From: Pseudomonadota bacterium
Lineage (GTDB): Bacteria > Pseudomonadota > Gammaproteobacteria > Steroidobacterales > Steroidobacteraceae
Length of the DNA stretch: 7,422 nt
NCBI GenBank assembly: GCA_018241455.1
Contig: JAFEDW010000099.1
Span: 1-7,422 of the forward strand
Direction of reading: 5' to 3'
The notes beneath the pieces were generated by a model. It searched no databases, was not told where the DNA came from, and saw nothing but the letters and a program-made list of their open reading frames with translations. Shown here in pieces: positions 1 to 6,603 of the stretch (position 1 is the stretch's first letter; each line of letters starts with the position of its first letter). A program made the position numbers and the translations under genes.

Positions 1-710
1 GCGAGCGCGAACTCGAGCAGCTGCCGCGGCAGGTCATCGCCGGCATCGGCACGCTGCCCGACACGCTGCAGGCCGTCGAAGGCGTGCTGCAGTTCTACAT
101 GCCGATGGCCGCGGCGCAGAAGACCGGTTGGTTCTACGACCAGGTCGCCAACCGCGAGTTGCTGCGGCGGCTGATGTGGCCGGGCGCGCGCGTGCTCGAC
201 ATCTGCAGCTACGGCGGCGCGTGGGCGATCACCGCGATGCGCTGCGGCGCACGCGAGGCGCTGTGCGTCGACTCATCCGAGGCGGCGCTGGCGGTGGCCG
301 AGAGCAATGCGGTCGCCAACGGCGTCAGCGTGAAGACGCGGCGGGGCGATGCCTTCGAGGCGCTCGACGCGCTGCAGCGCGAGGGCGAGCGTTTCGATGT
401 CGTGGTGCTCGATCCGCCGGCGTTCATCAAGCGGCGCAAGGACCAGCCGCGCGGGGAGGCGGCCTACCGCAAGCTCAACCAGCTGGCGATGCGGCTGCTG
501 GAGCGCGATGCGCTGCTGGTGAGTTGTTCCTGCTCGTTCCACCTCGCCGCCGACGAGCTGGCGGGGCTGATCCAGGCGGCGGCGCGACATAACAGCCGCT
601 TCGTGCAGGTGCTGGCCGCGGGCGGCCAGTCGCCCGACCATCCGGTGCATCCGGCGATCCCGGAAACCCGCTACCTGAAGGCTTTTTTCTGCCGGGTTAC
701 GCGTGCCTAG
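1..710 (+). CDS. rlmI: RlmI-like class I SAM-dependent 23S rRNA (cytosine) methyltransferase, 5' end cut by window
   Basis: This reading frame is open from the left edge (first whole codon at base 3) to the TAG at 708-710, so the true start and the N-terminal PUA-like RNA-binding part lie outside. About 235 C-terminal residues are visible; E. coli RlmI has about 396. Family marks, in order: the GQKTGfflDqR-like block, here AQKTGWFYDQ, at about 111-143; SAM-binding motif I VLDICSYGG at 192-218; motif IV DPPAF at 411-425 followed by IKRRKD; the cysteine motif SCSCS at 522-536, whose second Cys (531-533) aligns with the FSCS cysteine of RlmI; and the C-terminal DHPVHPAIPETRYLK signature. RlmI makes m5C1962 in 23S rRNA using S-adenosylmethionine. 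The exact target base here is inferred; a related RlmI/RlmK-family member with another target is possible. The Met- or Val-initiated shorter frame from 84 is internal and not a real start. Confidence 0.85.
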   Translation, partial: ERELEQLPRQVIAGIGTLPDTLQAVEGVLQFYMPMAAAQKTGWFYDQVANRELLRRLMWPGARVLDICSYGGAWAITAMRCGAREALCVDSSEAALAVAESNAVANGVSVKTRRGDAFEALDALQREGERFDVVVLDPPAFIKRRKDQPRGEAAYRKLNQLAMRLLERDALLVSCSCSFHLAADELAGLIQAAARHNSRFVQVLAAGGQSPDHPVHPAIPETRYLKAFFCRVTRA

Positions 711-733
711 CCGTCGGATCGTCCGCTTCGCGG

Positions 734-739
734 TAGAAT
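734..739 (+). promoter_or_regulatory. Probable -10 box (TAGAAT) of the lgt operon, nearly leaderless
   Basis: TAGAAT lies in the only sizeable gap on the + strand before lgt, inside the string GGTAGAATCGC. Transcription would begin near 746, only about four bases before the lgt ATG at 750. No Shine-Dalgarno sequence precedes that ATG (the bases are CGCGCCCCCG), which fits leaderless or near-leaderless translation. No convincing -35 hexamer is seen 16-18 bases upstream (around 710-717). A small CCGC-TTC-GCGG hairpin (723-733) sits just upstream in the spacer and may be chance. The call rests on the match to the -10 consensus and its position. Confidence 0.45.
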
Positions 740-749
740 CGCGCCCCCG

Positions 750-1568
750 ATGCTGACCTACCCGCATATCAACCCGATCGCGCTCGAGCTCGGCCCGCTG
801 CGCATCCACTGGTACGGCATCATGTACCTGGTGGCCTTCACCGCCGCGTGGTGGCTGGCGCGCCGGCGCGCGGCCGATCCGCGCTCGACGTGGAACGCGC
901 GCGACGTCGACGATTTCATCTTCTACGCGATGCTCGGCACGATCGTCGGCGGGCGGGTCGGCTATGTGCTGTTCTACGGCGAAGCGATGTGGCGCGCCGA
1001 TCCGTGGTATCCGATCAAGCTGTGGGAAGGCGGCATGTCCTTCCACGGCGGGTTCCTCGGCGTGCTCACCGCGATCGCGATCTTCGCGCGCGCCCGCGGG
1101 CGGCGCATCTGGGACGTGTTCGATTTCACCGCGGCGCTACCGGGGCTGGGCATCTTCGCGGTGCGCATCGGCAACTTCATCAACGGCGAATTGTGGGGCC
1201 GGCCCACCGACGGCTGGTGGGGCATGCGCGTCGCCGATTCGCCGGGCGGGCCGCTGATCGCGCGCCACCCTTCGCAGCTGTATGAGGCGGGGCTCGAAGG
1301 CGTGCTGCTGTTCACCATCCTGTGGCTGTACACGCGCCAGCCGCGCTGGCGCTACATGCCCTCGGCGCTGTTCCTGCTGTGCTATTCGCTGGCGCGCATC
1401 AGCGTGGAATTCGTGCGCGTGCCCGATGTGCAGCTCGGCTACTTCGCCGGCGACTGGCTGACGATGGGCCAGATTTTGTCGTTCCCGATGCTGCTCGCCG
1501 GCATCGTACTGCTGGTGCTGGCGCGCCGCTGGCAGCAATCGTCCGGCAATTTCAAGGCCGTGGCATGA
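750..1568 (+). CDS. lgt: Prolipoprotein diacylglyceryl transferase
   Basis: Lgt is an inner-membrane enzyme that moves the diacylglyceryl group of phosphatidylglycerol onto the lipobox cysteine of prolipoproteins, the first step of lipoprotein maturation. The 272-residue product has the family's usual length and its several hydrophobic segments. Visible landmarks are the N-terminal HWYGIMY at 20-26, the essential HGG at 99-101 within GGMSFHGG, the Lgt signature around R139-N145 (RIGNFINGELWGR), the HPSQLYE block at 173-179, and FVRVPD at 221-226, which carries the second conserved arginine. The ATG at 750 is chosen because family similarity begins at once (MLTYPHINPIALELGPL) and the -10 box is just upstream. 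The stop TGA overlaps the thyA ATG (ATGA at 1565-1568), so the two are probably translationally coupled. It appears to be the first gene of the operon. Nothing looks damaged. Confidence 0.97.
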   Translation: MLTYPHINPIALELGPLRIHWYGIMYLVAFTAAWWLARRRAADPRSTWNARDVDDFIFYAMLGTIVGGRVGYVLFYGEAMWRADPWYPIKLWEGGMSFHGGFLGVLTAIAIFARARGRRIWDVFDFTAALPGLGIFAVRIGNFINGELWGRPTDGWWGMRVADSPGGPLIARHPSQLYEAGLEGVLLFTILWLYTRQPRWRYMPSALFLLCYSLARISVEFVRVPDVQLGYFAGDWLTMGQILSFPMLLAGIVLLVLARRWQQSSGNFKAVA

Positions 1569-2356
1569 AGGCCTACCTCGAGCTGCTGCGCCAGGTGCGC
1601 ACGCGCGGCGCCGCGAAGGGCGACCGCACCGGCACCGGCACGCGCGCGCTGTTCGGCTACCAGATGCGCTTCGACCTGGGCGCAGGTTTCCCGCTGGTGA
1701 CGACCAAGAAGATCCACCTGCCCTCGGTGGTGCACGAGCTGCTGTGGTTCCTGCGCGGCGACACGAATACGGGCTACCTGCGCGAGCACGGCGTGCGCAT
1801 CTGGGATGAATGGGCCGATGCGCGCGGCGAACTCGGCCCGGTCTACGGCCACCAGTGGCGCAGCTGGGGTGCCGCCGACGGCCGGCAGATCGACCAGATC
1901 AGCGAGGCGCTGCGATTGTTGCGCAGCAATCCCGATTCGCGCCGCATCATCGTCAGCGCGTGGAACGTCGGCGAGCTGGAGGCGATGGCGCTGCAGCCCT
2001 GCCATGCGCTGTTCCAGTTCTTCGTCGCCGACGGGCGGCTGTCGTGCCAGCTCTACCAGCGCAGCGCCGACGTGTTCCTGGGCGTGCCGTTCAACATCGC
2101 CTCCTACGCGCTGCTGACGCACATGTTCGCGCAGCAGTGCGACCTGCAGCCGGGCGAATTCATCTGGACCGGCGGCGACTGCCACCTGTACGTGAACCAT
2201 TTCGAGCAGGCCGACCTGCAGCTCGCGCGCGCACCGTTCCCGGCACCAAGGCTGGCGTTGCGGCGCGCGGCCAGCCTGTTCGACTATCGCTACGAGGACA
2301 TCGAGTTCGTGGACTACCAGCATCACCCGGCGATCAAGGCGCCGATCGCCGTATGA
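1565..2356 (+). CDS. thyA: Thymidylate synthase (ThyA type)
   Basis: ThyA methylates dUMP to dTMP using 5,10-methylenetetrahydrofolate as both carbon donor and reductant, releasing dihydrofolate that dihydrofolate reductase must recycle. The 263-residue product nearly equals E. coli ThyA (264) and can be numbered with it: R21, the nucleophile C146 in LQPCHALFQFF, the dUMP-phosphate arginines R126/R127 and R166, D169 in QRSAD, N177, and H207/Y209. All are present, so it should be active. The ATG at 1565 is chosen, not the longer frame from 1322, because family similarity begins at MKAYLELL, and because an AAGG at 1554-1557 sits 7 bases upstream. It overlaps the stop of lgt and, through ATGA at 2353-2356, the SET gene downstream. 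The lgt-thyA pairing is common in proteobacteria. Its intactness matters because folA further along carries a stop codon. Confidence 0.98.
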   Translation: MKAYLELLRQVRTRGAAKGDRTGTGTRALFGYQMRFDLGAGFPLVTTKKIHLPSVVHELLWFLRGDTNTGYLREHGVRIWDEWADARGELGPVYGHQWRSWGAADGRQIDQISEALRLLRSNPDSRRIIVSAWNVGELEAMALQPCHALFQFFVADGRLSCQLYQRSADVFLGVPFNIASYALLTHMFAQQCDLQPGEFIWTGGDCHLYVNHFEQADLQLARAPFPAPRLALRRAASLFDYRYEDIEFVDYQHHPAIKAPIAV

Positions 2357-2841
2357 GCACCGCGCGCAAGCCCATGTTCAAGGTGCGACGGTCACGCGTG
2401 CATGGCCTCGGCGTATTCGCCACGCGCCGCATCCGCAAGGGCACGCGCATCGTCGAATACCTCGGCGAGCGCATTTCACACCGCGAGGCCAACCGGCGCT
2501 TCGCGCGCAAGGCGGCCGACGACAACCACACCTTCCTGTATTCGGTCGACCGCGGCGTGGTCATCGATGCCGGCGTCAATGGCAACGACGCGCGCTTCAT
2601 CAACCACGGCTGCGATCCGAATTGCGAATCGGTCACCGAGGACCGCCGCATATTCATCGATGCGATCGCGACCATCCAGCCCGGCGAAGAGCTGAAGTAC
2701 GACTATTCGATCCGCCGCGACAAGGACGACCCGGCGAACATCGACGCGATCTACGCCTGCCGCTGCGGCGGCGAGGGCTGCCGCGGCACGATGCTGTGGC
2801 CGCCGAAGCGGCCGAAGCGCAGGTCAGGCAAGCGCCGATGA
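2353..2841 (+). CDS. Small SET-domain protein-lysine N-methyltransferase with post-SET cysteine motif
   Basis: SET proteins transfer methyl groups from S-adenosylmethionine to lysine side chains of proteins. This 162-residue protein is nearly only the catalytic core. It shows the N-terminal SAM-binding motif HGLGVFA at 17-23, EYLGE at 35-39, the core RFINHGCDPNC at 81-91, GEELKYDY at 111-118 with the catalytic-region tyrosines Y116 and Y118, and a post-SET CxCx4C (C136, C138, C143). In known SET enzymes these three cysteines and the cysteine of the NHSC motif (C87 here) bind one zinc and close the substrate channel. The usual NHS serine is Gly (G86). There is no pre-SET region, and the C-terminal tail (152-162) is very basic, KRPKRRSGKRR. 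The start overlaps the thyA stop and the end overlaps the kup start, both as ATGA. The nearest Shine-Dalgarno-like AAGG (2336-2339) is 13 bases away, so coupling probably drives translation. The substrate is unknown; a ribosomal or nucleoid protein is only a guess. Confidence 0.93.
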   Translation: MSTARKPMFKVRRSRVHGLGVFATRRIRKGTRIVEYLGERISHREANRRFARKAADDNHTFLYSVDRGVVIDAGVNGNDARFINHGCDPNCESVTEDRRIFIDAIATIQPGEELKYDYSIRRDKDDPANIDAIYACRCGGEGCRGTMLWPPKRPKRRSGKRR

Positions 2842-4700
2842 ACCGCAAGCGCTTGTCGATGGGCGCCACGCTGGGCGCGATCGGCGTCGTGTACGGCGAC
2901 ATCGGCACGAGCCCGCTGTACGCGCTGGAACAATCGCTCAACGCCACCGGCGACGGTCCGTATGCGCCGGCCGCAGTGCTGGGCGTGCTGTCGCTGATGT
3001 TCTGGAGCCTGCTGGTCGTCGTCACGCTGAAATACGTCGTGCTGATCATGCGCGCCGACAACGAAGGCGAGGGCGGCATCCTGTCGCTGTTCGCACTGGT
3101 GCAGCGCAAGCTCGAAGAAGTGCCGCGCTGGGGCCGCGCGCTCATCGCCTTGGCGGTCATGGGCGCGGCGCTGTTCTATTGCGATGCGCTGATCACACCG
3201 GCGATATCGGTGCTCGGCGCCGTCGAAGGCCTCGAACTGCTGAATCCGGGCATGACCCGCGCCGTCGTGCCGGTCACGCTGGCGATCATCGTGCTGCTGT
3301 TCGCGATCCAGCATCGCGGCACGGAGCGCGTCGGCCGGTTGTTCGCGCCGATCATGTTCCTGTGGTTCGCGGTGCTGGCCTACACGGGCGCCGTGGCGAT
3401 CGTACGCAACCCGCAGGTGCTGGCGGCAGTCAATCCGTACTACGGCATCAACCTGCTGCTGCATCACCAGGCGGTATCGCTGGTGATCCTCGGCGCCGTG
3501 TTCCTGACCGTGACCGGCGGCGAGGCGCTGTACGCCGACATGGGCTCGTTCGGCAAGGGTCCGGTGCGGCTCGCCTGGTTCGGGCTGGTCTGGCCGGCAC
3601 TGCTGTTGAGCTACTTCGGGCAGGGCGCGCTGGTCCTGGCCGACGCCTCGGCCGCGCACAAGCCGCTGTTCGCGCTGGTGCCGGTGGCCGTATTGCCGTG
3701 GATGGTGCTGCTGGCGACGCTGGCCGCGATCATCGCCTCGCAGGCGACCATAACCGGCGCGTTCTCGGTCACGCGGCAGGCCGTGCAACTCGACCTGTTG
3801 CCGCGCTTGCGCATCCTGCAGACCTCGGCGCACGAGCACGGCCATGTGTTCGTGCCGATCGTCAACACGCTGGTGTTCGTCGCGGTGTGCGTGTTCGTCA
3901 TCGGCTTCGGTTCCTCCGACGCGCTCGGCAGCGCCTACGGCGCGGCCGTTTCCGGCACGATGGGCGTCACGACCATCCTTGGCATGGTGCTCGCGGCCTC
4001 GCGCTGGCAATGGTCGACCTGGCGCGTCGCGTTGTCATTCGGGCCGTTGTTCGTCGTCGACGCGATCTATACGGCAGCCAACCTGGCCAAGTTCATGCAG
4101 GGCGCATGGGTGCCGCTGCTGTTTGCGACGTTGCTGTTCGCGGTGTTCATGACCTGGCGTTCCGGGCGCCGGTTGATGCGTGCCGCGCTGCGTGAACTGG
4201 CGGTGCCGCTGAAGGAACTGCCGGGGCTGCTGCAGCGGGCCACGCGCGTGCCGGGCACCGCCGTGTTCCTGGTCAGCGAGCCGCGTTTCGTGCCGACCGC
4301 GTTCCTGCGCAACCTCGAGCACAATCACGTCGCCCACGAGCGCATCGTGTTCCTCAACATGGAATTCGTGCGCACGCCGCGCCAGGATCCGAACGATCGC
4401 GTGCGTATCGAGTCGCTCCAGCCCGATGTGCTGGTGGTCACGGCCCGCTTCGGCTTCATGGAAACCCCGGATGTGAGCGCCGCGCTCAAGCAATGCCGCG
4501 TGCGCGGCCTCAAGCTGTTCGGACAGGACTGCTCGTTCTTCCTCGGCTGGCACCTGGTGCGGCCGCGTCCGCGCGGCGGCTATGAGGGCGCACGCCGCCG
4601 GCTGTTTGCCTGGATGCAACGGCGCAGCACGCAGGCGGCGGAATTCTTCCGCATGCCCGAGAAGCGCGTGATCGTGCTGGCCACGCAAGTTGAGTTGTGA
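2838..4700 (+). CDS. kup: KUP/HAK/KT-family low-affinity potassium uptake transporter
   Basis: Kup is an inner-membrane protein taking up potassium with protons. The 620-residue product matches the usual size (E. coli Kup has 622). It has the N-terminal family signature GVVYGDIGTSPLYA at 16-29, the acidic DNEGEGGI loop at 74-81, a run of about twelve hydrophobic segments to about residue 440, the conserved VTGGEALYADMGSFG at 225-239, and IIASQATITGAFSVTRQ at 298-314. A soluble C-terminal domain follows, ending with FFLGWHLVRPRP at 567-578. The ATG at 2838 is chosen because the family N-terminus begins there; the longer frame from 2622 runs through the SET gene in another frame. An AGG at 2826-2828 lies 9 bases upstream. 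The start overlaps the SET stop (ATGA). Potassium uptake has no clear link to the folate/lipoprotein neighbours, so shared transcription may be accidental. Confidence 0.96.
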   Translation: MNRKRLSMGATLGAIGVVYGDIGTSPLYALEQSLNATGDGPYAPAAVLGVLSLMFWSLLVVVTLKYVVLIMRADNEGEGGILSLFALVQRKLEEVPRWGRALIALAVMGAALFYCDALITPAISVLGAVEGLELLNPGMTRAVVPVTLAIIVLLFAIQHRGTERVGRLFAPIMFLWFAVLAYTGAVAIVRNPQVLAAVNPYYGINLLLHHQAVSLVILGAVFLTVTGGEALYADMGSFGKGPVRLAWFGLVWPALLLSYFGQGALVLADASAAHKPLFALVPVAVLPWMVLLATLAAIIASQATITGAFSVTRQAVQLDLLPRLRILQTSAHEHGHVFVPIVNTLVFVAVCVFVIGFGSSDALGSAYGAAVSGTMGVTTILGMVLAASRWQWSTWRVALSFGPLFVVDAIYTAANLAKFMQGAWVPLLFATLLFAVFMTWRSGRRLMRAALRELAVPLKELPGLLQRATRVPGTAVFLVSEPRFVPTAFLRNLEHNHVAHERIVFLNMEFVRTPRQDPNDRVRIESLQPDVLVVTARFGFMETPDVSAALKQCRVRGLKLFGQDCSFFLGWHLVRPRPRGGYEGARRRLFAWMQRRSTQAAEFFRMPEKRVIVLATQVEL

Positions 4701-4708
4701 GGCCAGTC

Positions 4709-4738
4709 ATGAATGTCCTCGCAAAGGTCGAGCTTTGA
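4709..4738 (+). other. Possible nine-codon leader ORF before folA
   Basis: Between kup and folA a tiny frame reads MNVLAKVEL and stops at TGA 4736-4738. Its ATG at 4709 has a GAGG (4699-4702) 6 bases upstream. Its stop overlaps the folA start codon as TTGA (4735-4738), the same arrangement as the ATGA joints elsewhere in this operon. It could couple translation of folA to ribosomes leaving kup. It is too short to separate from chance by composition. Confidence 0.25.
4723..4727 (+). promoter_or_regulatory. Ribosome binding site that fixes the folA TTG start
   Basis: AAAGG lies 7 bases before the TTG at 4735. No ATG or GTG in the folA frame lies between the kup stop and the conserved N-terminus. 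The family N-terminus (M-K-L-T-I-V-A-A-L) begins exactly at this TTG, so the spacing and the homology agree on the start. Confidence 0.6.
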
Positions 4739-5220
4739 AGCTGACGATCGTCGCGGCGCTCGCCGCCAACGGCGTGATCGGGCGCGCCGGCGCCCTTCCC
4801 TGGCACCTGCCCGATGACCTGCGGCGCTTCAAGTCGCTGACGCTCGGCCGGCCCGTGCTGATGGGCCGGCGCACCTTCTAGTCCATCGGCCGGCCGTTGC
4901 CCGGGCGGCGAAACCTGGTGCTGACGCACGGCGGCGCGACGCTGCCAGCCGGCGTGGAGCGCGTCGACAGCGTGCCGGCAGCGCTTGCACTGTGCGCATC
5001 GATGCCGGAAGTGTGCGTGATCGGCGGCGCCGAGGTCTACCGCCAGACGCTGCCGCATGCGACGCACCTGGAATTGACGCGCGTACATACGACGCTGGAT
5101 GGCGACGTGTATTTTCCGCCGCTGCGAGCGGCGGAGTGGCGCGAGCGGGAGCGCATCGAGCACGCCGTCGACGACCGGCACGCGTGGCCGATGAGCTTCG
5201 TGTCGATGGAGCGGGCCTGA
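4735..5220 (+). pseudogene. folA: Dihydrofolate reductase gene interrupted by an in-frame amber codon
   Basis: FolA reduces dihydrofolate to tetrahydrofolate with NADPH. Ignoring one stop, the frame spans 161 codons (E. coli has 159) and is collinear with the family: KLTIVAALAANGVIG at 2-16, LPWHLPDDL at 21-29 with the catalytic acidic residue D28, the NADPH-binding GRRT at 44-47, SIGRPLPGRRN at 50-60, and VIGGAEVY at 95-102. Codon 49 (4879-4881) is TAG. E. coli has Glu48 here (W-E-S-I-G-R-P-L-P-G), so one G-to-T change of GAG explains it. No frameshift or other lesion is visible, which suggests a very recent mutation, a sequence error or readthrough. Translation that stops gives a 48-residue fragment. 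Restart at TTG 4897 would lack the catalytic acid and has no Shine-Dalgarno sequence. The start is TTG, preceded by AAAGG. It is the last gene of the operon, 34 bases after kup, and would recycle the dihydrofolate made by ThyA. Confidence 0.9.
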
Positions 5221-5222
5221 AC

Positions 5223-5240
5223 GGGCGCAGTTCCGCGCCT
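5223..5240. terminator. Weak hairpin in the gap between convergent folA and kmo
   Basis: The 33-base gap between the two stop codons holds GGCGC (5224-5228) and GCGCC (5235-5239) around a six-base loop, extended by one G-T pair. Its position, where two operons converge, is right for a shared terminator. No T-run follows on either strand, so it is a poor intrinsic terminator and may be chance in GC-rich DNA. Confidence 0.22.
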
Positions 5241-5253
5241 CACCCGGGGCTGC

Positions 5254-6603
5254 TCAGAGTGCGGCATCCGCCAGCAGCTTTGTCGCCAGCGCCGAATCGG
5301 CGCCGGCTCCCGCCGCCAGCAAGGCGTCGAGCACGCCGTCCTGCCGCGCGCCGCGGCGCTGCGCTTCCGCATACGGAATCTCGGCGTGGAACATCACCAT
5401 CGAGTAGCGCGGGATGAACCGACCGGGAAAGCGCTGTTCGAGATCGAGCGCCAGTTGCTTGCGCGCGGCGAAGTCCGGCGCCAGCACGGTGGCGCGCATC
5501 TCGCGGTAGTTCTCGATCGCCATCGCTGCGATCGCGTCGGTATCCGGTCGGCGCTGGCGTTCGAACTGCACGCAGGCCGACGGTTCATCGCGGCCGCCGG
5601 CGAGCAGGTCCGCCAGCAACACGCAGTCCTCGAAGCCGCAGTTCAGGCCCTGGCCGTGGAACGGCACGATCGCGTGCGCGGCGTCGCCGACCAGCAGCAC
5701 GCGCCGCGCGTGCCAGGGCCAGCAATACAGCGTGCCGAGCTTGCCCTGCGGGTGCGCGGCGAATTGCGCGTCGAAATCCGGAATCAATGCCAGCGCATCG
5801 GGAAACTCGCGCGCGAAGAAGGCACGCACCGCCGCGCGGTCGATGAGCGTCTCGAAACTGTCGCGACCCCGGGCCGGCAAGAACAACGTGGCCGTGAACG
5901 AACGATCCGGATTCGGCAGTGCGATCAGCATGAACTCGCCGCGCGGCCAGATGTGCAGCGCGTGTGGTGCGAGCGGCCAGTCGCCGGTCGGCGTTGCCGG
6001 AACATGGAGTTCCTTGTAGTCGTGCGCGAGCGGCTCCTCGGTCGCACGCAGCGTGCCGCGCTGCTGCAGCGCTTGGCGCAACGCCGAGCCAGCGCCATCG
6101 GCGCCGATCACCAGCGCGGCGGGATCGTCCGCGTGCTGGGCGCCGGCGCCATCGACCCAGCTGACGCGACCGCTGTCCGGCTCGACGTCGATGGCACGAC
6201 GATCGAACTCCAGTTCGATCAGCGCTACGCGGGCCGCCGCCTCGATCAATGCCGTGTTGAGCCGCGCGCGGTCGACCGCATGGATCTGTTCTTCCTGCCG
6301 CAGCCCGTACGGAAGCAGCGGACCGCGGCCATCGCGGTCATGGAGCTGGCGGCCGCGCATCGCGACCAGTTCGGGTTGCACCCGTTCGAGCACGCCGGCG
6401 CGCGCGAGCGCGGCCAGTCCGCGGGCGGCGAGCGCCAGGTTGATCGAGCGGCCGCGTTCGGCCGGGGCGCTGCGTGGATCCGCGCGCCGCTCCAGCACAC
6501 GCACGCGCCGGCCATCGGCGGCCAGCAACAGTGCCAGCAAGGTGCCGACCGGTCCGGCGCCGACGATCGTTACGGCGGCCGCGCCGCGCGAACGGGCACT
6601 CAT
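5254..6603 (-). CDS. kmo: Kynurenine 3-monooxygenase (FAD-dependent)
   Basis: Kmo hydroxylates L-kynurenine to 3-hydroxykynurenine with FAD, NADPH and oxygen, on the tryptophan route to quinolinate and NAD. The 449-residue protein has the N-terminal FAD-binding fold with GAGPVG at 15-20 and the acidic end of the second strand in LERRADPRS (E38). The Kmo-specific block GRSINLALAARG is at 51-62, followed by the RGRQLHD segment around R85, PYG with Y99, and IHAVDRARLN at 107-116. The second flavin motif GDAAHAIVPFHGQGLNCGFED is at 306-326. R85 and Y99 align with the residues that hold kynurenine in characterised Kmo. The ATG at 6603 overlaps the stop of kynU (ATGA on the minus strand), and there is no strong Shine-Dalgarno sequence before it, so translational coupling is likely. 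It converges with folA. No defect is seen. Other flavin hydroxylases share the fold, but the GRSINLAL and HGQGLN blocks point to Kmo. Confidence 0.94.
   Translation of the reverse strand: MSARSRGAAAVTIVGAGPVGTLLALLLAADGRRVRVLERRADPRSAPAERGRSINLALAARGLAALARAGVLERVQPELVAMRGRQLHDRDGRGPLLPYGLRQEEQIHAVDRARLNTALIEAAARVALIELEFDRRAIDVEPDSGRVSWVDGAGAQHADDPAALVIGADGAGSALRQALQQRGTLRATEEPLAHDYKELHVPATPTGDWPLAPHALHIWPRGEFMLIALPNPDRSFTATLFLPARGRDSFETLIDRAAVRAFFAREFPDALALIPDFDAQFAAHPQGKLGTLYCWPWHARRVLLVGDAAHAIVPFHGQGLNCGFEDCVLLADLLAGGRDEPSACVQFERQRRPDTDAIAAMAIENYREMRATVLAPDFAARKQLALDLEQRFPGRFIPRYSMVMFHAEIPYAEAQRRGARQDGVLDALLAAGAGADSALATKLLADAAL

Noticed and set aside
671..690. A T6 run near the end of the rRNA methyltransferase, considered as a terminator or slippery site.
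   Set aside because: It encodes the conserved K-A-F-F-C residues, no stem precedes it, and the frame reaches its normal family C-terminus.
273..1046. A 257-codon minus-strand frame crossing the rRNA methyltransferase end, the promoter gap and the lgt start.
   Set aside because: It spans two real genes on the other strand and shows no family motif; a shadow frame.
1322..1564. An 81-codon N-terminal extension of thyA.
   Set aside because: It overlaps lgt in another frame and has no similarity to ThyA; the Shine-Dalgarno sequence and homology place the start at 1565.
2751..4010. A 419-codon minus-strand frame across kup.
   Set aside because: It is opposite the intact kup and rich in His, Gln, Arg and Asp without any recognisable fold; a compositional shadow.
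4850..4896. Clustered GGCCGGC strings and the palindrome GGCCGGCC near the amber codon, considered as a recombination or insertion scar.
   Set aside because: The reading frame and conserved DHFR residues continue without gap or duplication on both sides; the strings encode conserved GRP residues in GC-rich codons.
4897..5220. A separate 107-codon gene starting at TTG after the amber codon.
   Set aside because: It is the remaining two thirds of DHFR, beginning mid-motif at LPGRRN, with no Shine-Dalgarno sequence; part of the interrupted folA and not an independent gene.
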